From: DASPMP01 sp035248725
GTDB taxonomy: Bacteria; Gemmatimonadota; Gemmatimonadetes; Gemmatimonadales; Gemmatimonadaceae
DNA: 6,810 bases
Direction of reading: 5' to 3'
Assembly (NCBI GenBank): GCA_035248725.1
Contig: DATFHG010000204.1
Location: 1-6,810 of the forward strand
Below, one piece after another: positions 5,275 to 6,810 of this stretch. Under the pieces are notes generated by a model. The model saw nothing but the letters and a program-made list of their open reading frames with translations, did no database searches and was not told where the DNA came from. A program made the translations under genes and the position numbers. The stretch's first letter is position 1. Each line of letters begins with the position of its first letter.

Positions 5275-6411
5275 CTACAGCCTGCATGAGTACGCCCACG
5301 TCGCGCCCGGCCCGCTGACGACAATCCGATCGCCAACCACCGCCCCGCCACTGGTACTGGGCCAGTCGGGGTCGTCACCCGTGCCGCGCGATCCGATGTA
5401 CTCGCCGGTGTGGCGATTGAGCTTCGAGATCGCCAGATGCAGCGCGAATAGCGCGTCTCCGCAAACGGTCACGCCCGACACGCCTCCACTGACCTTGGCG
5501 GACCACAGATTCTGCCCCGTCTCGGCCTTCACGGCGTAGATGCCGCCGTCCTCGACGCCAAAGTACAGCGTGTCGCCCGCGACCGCGGCGGGAACGACAG
5601 GCCCGGCGAATCCGGCCTCGCCGTGCGCGCTCCACACGCGCTGTCCGGTAAAGCGGTCCACGGCGTAGATGCCACCCGCGCGTGTATCGCTCACGACCGC
5701 GAGGCGATTCACGATCGTGATGCCCCACGCGTCGGACACATTGTCGGGCGCGTGATAACGCCACAGCTCCGCTCCAGTGCTGGCGGACAGCGCGATCAGC
5801 ACGCCGCGTCCAAAGCCGCAGTATTCGTTCTGGCACTCTATGAGCGCGGCATACACGGTGTCTCCGGAGACCGCGGTGCCCTGACCGTAGGTTGAATCCT
5901 GCCGTGCGGGATCGACGTCCACGCTCCAGCGCTCGGCCCCCGTCACCAAATCGAGCGCACTCACGCGATGGTCACGTTCGATGACGTAGAACGCGGTCGA
6001 ATCGGCGGAACCGTACAGCAGTGCGGTCGACGAGCGCGGCACGTATGTCCAGAGTACGGCGCCGGTGGCGACATCCAGCGCCATCACCTTGCGGCCGTCC
6101 GCTACCAGCACCCGTCCGCGCATGACGAGGAGCTTCCCGGCGGTTGCACCGGACGAGCCAGGAAGCGTGGCTGTGTACCAGCGGGTCGCACTGGTCGTCG
6201 CGTCGACGGCATCGATCAGCCCACCTGGAAGTTCCAGGATCGCCATGTCGTCGGTGGCGGCGGGCACGCCGGACCAGGCATTGACGAAGGTGGAATTGTT
6301 CGGCTTTCGCCAGAGCCACTGCAGCACGTGGCGGTCGGCCGACGCATCGTCAAAGAGTCTGCATGCGCTCAGCGCAGCTACGATCGCGATGGCGGATCGA
6401 CGCAGATTCAC
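5275..6411 (-). CDS. PQQ-like beta-propeller lipoprotein
   Basis: This is a 378-residue protein. The GTG start gives NLRRSAIAIVAALSAC, a lipoprotein signal with lipobox L-S-A-C, so Cys17 would be acylated and the protein anchored in the membrane facing the periplasm. The body is a series of PQQ-enzyme-type repeats, each ending A-x-D-x-x-T-G-x-x-x-W. They are seen at about 67-82, 109-124, 150-165, 206-221, 248-262, 291-306 and, degenerate, 328-341, consistent with a seven-bladed propeller. Most lack enzyme residues, as in BamB-like and other PQQ-like propeller proteins, so a binding or scaffold role is likelier than dehydrogenase activity. Cys193 and Cys198 (ECQNEYC) and Cys317 and Cys376 could form disulphides. 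An in-frame start about 53 codons upstream exists but would run through the neighbouring gene and hide the lipobox. An AAGGAG lies 16 bases before the GTG, inside the end of the preceding gene; this spacing is longer than ideal. Confidence 0.88.
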   Translation of the reverse strand: MNLRRSAIAIVAALSACRLFDDASADRHVLQWLWRKPNNSTFVNAWSGVPAATDDMAILELPGGLIDAVDATTSATRWYTATLPGSSGATAGKLLVMRGRVLVADGRKVMALDVATGAVLWTYVPRSSTALLYGSADSTAFYVIERDHRVSALDLVTGAERWSVDVDPARQDSTYGQGTAVSGDTVYAALIECQNEYCGFGRGVLIALSASTGAELWRYHAPDNVSDAWGITIVNRLAVVSDTRAGGIYAVDRFTGQRVWSAHGEAGFAGPVVPAAVAGDTLYFGVEDGGIYAVKAETGQNLWSAKVSGGVSGVTVCGDALFALHLAISKLNRHTGEYIGSRGTGDDPDWPSTSGGAVVGDRIVVSGPGATWAYSCRL

Positions 6412-6424
6412 GCGCAGGGGACCG

Positions 6425-6667
6425 CTACTCCTTGGTCTTGAGCCTCGACTCGTTCTCCCTGATGAACGAGCGGATGTCGTCGGCCATGTCGAGGAGCTTG
6501 GTCCACTGTTCCTTATATAGGGTGACAGGGAAGCGGCCCAGCCCGTACACGGACACGCCGCCCTTTTCACTGACCTTGAGGGAGACGCCGCGCGCGGCGC
6601 CCTTCTTCAGCGCTTCGTTCTCTTTGCGAAGACGCTCGAGCTCTTCGCGCATGCTGTCGTCGCTCAT
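6425..6667 (-). CDS. Conserved small coiled-coil protein of unknown function
   Basis: This 80-residue protein opens with a strongly charged coiled coil (MREELERLRKENEALKK, residues 6-22). A compact segment follows, SLKVSEKGGVSVYGLGRFPV (29-48), then TLYKEQWTKLLDMADDIRSF (49-68), and a charged tail K-T-K-E. I recall the S-L-K-V-S-x-K-G-x-x-S-V-Y-G-L-G-R-F-P-V-T-L-Y-x-x-Q-W block as very widely conserved in small bacterial proteins of unknown function; this was not searched. There is no signal peptide or membrane helix, so it is likely cytoplasmic. The coiled coil suggests a dimer or oligomer. The ATG at 6665-6667 is chosen because residues before it are not family-like; GTG at 6671-6673 is an alternative. 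No clear ribosome site is visible. The stop lies 13 bases before the propeller lipoprotein start, so the two may be co-transcribed. Confidence 0.82.
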   Translation of the reverse strand: MSDDSMREELERLRKENEALKKGAARGVSLKVSEKGGVSVYGLGRFPVTLYKEQWTKLLDMADDIRSFIRENESRLKTKE

Positions 6668-6717
6668 GTGCACCCGGGTGGGGAGGGGAGTGTTGGACCG
6701 GAGGAAGCTAGCGCAGG
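6668..6717. other. Short intergenic gap, nothing recognised
   Basis: Fifty bases separate the small coiled-coil gene from the stop of the gene running off the right edge. The minus strand here is pyrimidine-rich. No promoter or terminator pattern could be supported. Confidence 0.4.
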
Positions 6718-6810
6718 CTACGGAGCTTCGGGCTTCACCCACTTCGGATACAGCTTCTTCCAGCCACCGATACTTCCCTTCACGAGACCGAGCACCGCGC
6801 CGACGGCCGC
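6718..6810 (-). CDS. C-terminal end of an unidentified protein (partial)
   Basis: The minus strand reads without a break from the right edge to TAG at 6718-6720, giving 30 residues: AAVGAVLGLVKGSIGGWKKL then YPKWVKPEAP. The glycine- and valine-rich start followed by W-K-K-L-Y-P-K-W-V-K is suggestive of a small protein with a hydrophobic segment and a basic tail, but I do not recognise the family and the start is outside the window. It is in the same direction as the two genes to its left and 50 bases from the next, so a shared transcript is possible. Confidence 0.55.
   Translation of the reverse strand, partial: AAVGAVLGLVKGSIGGWKKLYPKWVKPEAP

Noticed and set aside
5253..5285. GCAGGC and GCCTGC pair around the convergent stops as a terminator
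   Set aside because: Only six paired bases with a 21-base loop and no T run; equally likely by chance at this GC content.
1..6810. A coordinated defence, mobile or biosynthetic system
   Set aside because: The genes belong to unrelated families on both strands, and no nuclease, transposase, reverse transcriptase, CRISPR repeat or biosynthetic core enzyme is visible.

Overview
The window is high-GC, tightly packed bacterial DNA. Two exported proteins have signal peptides ending in A-A-Q, and a PQQ-like propeller lipoprotein, a YceI-type protein and a SnoaL/cupin fusion are all present. This would fit a free-living, soil-type, Gram-negative-like bacterium, possibly Gemmatimonadota. That placement is an inference from style, not from a marker gene.

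Region 1 (1-2275) holds damaged coding sequence around one intact gene. A chymotrypsin-fold (streptogrisin/alpha-lytic-like) serine protease enters from beyond the left edge and ends at 1415. All three catalytic residues are readable, but its frame is broken by two apparent one-base losses and one in-frame TAG. A small intact VOC/PhnB-like (glyoxalase-fold) gene follows on the minus strand (1515-1919). Directly against its start codon lies a headless, frameshifted sulfocyanin-like cupredoxin remnant on the plus strand (about 1921-2275).

Region 2 (2276-3322) opens with a long imperfect inverted repeat built of GATGAACGCGGA-like units (2294-2428). Next is a six-transmembrane, voltage-gated-type ion channel gene split after its first helix by a 4-base GTGA overlap. 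Its pore has T-T-M-G-S-D where potassium channels have T-x-G-Y-G-D. A short dispersed-repeat-like element (3293-3320) fills the gap before the next, convergent gene.

Region 3 (3323-6810) is entirely intact. A secreted YceI protein with a TPR-like C-terminal extension (minus) is divergent from a secreted SnoaL/NTF2-cupin fusion (plus). Convergent with the latter is a PQQ-like seven-repeat propeller lipoprotein (minus). Just upstream of that gene is a conserved 80-residue coiled-coil protein of unknown function, and the last codons of another minus-strand gene run off the right edge. The minus-strand genes from 6810 down to 5275 may form one transcription unit.

The main second-look points are these. 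All four frame breaks can be repaired by adding or removing one G in a run of G, and all lie left of 2665, so they may be assembly errors or a patch of gene decay. The other points are the unusual channel pore, the inverted repeat, the copper-site change in the cupredoxin relic, and the two domain fusions. I see no tRNA, rRNA, CRISPR array, transposase or phage gene, and no evidence for a new multi-gene system.
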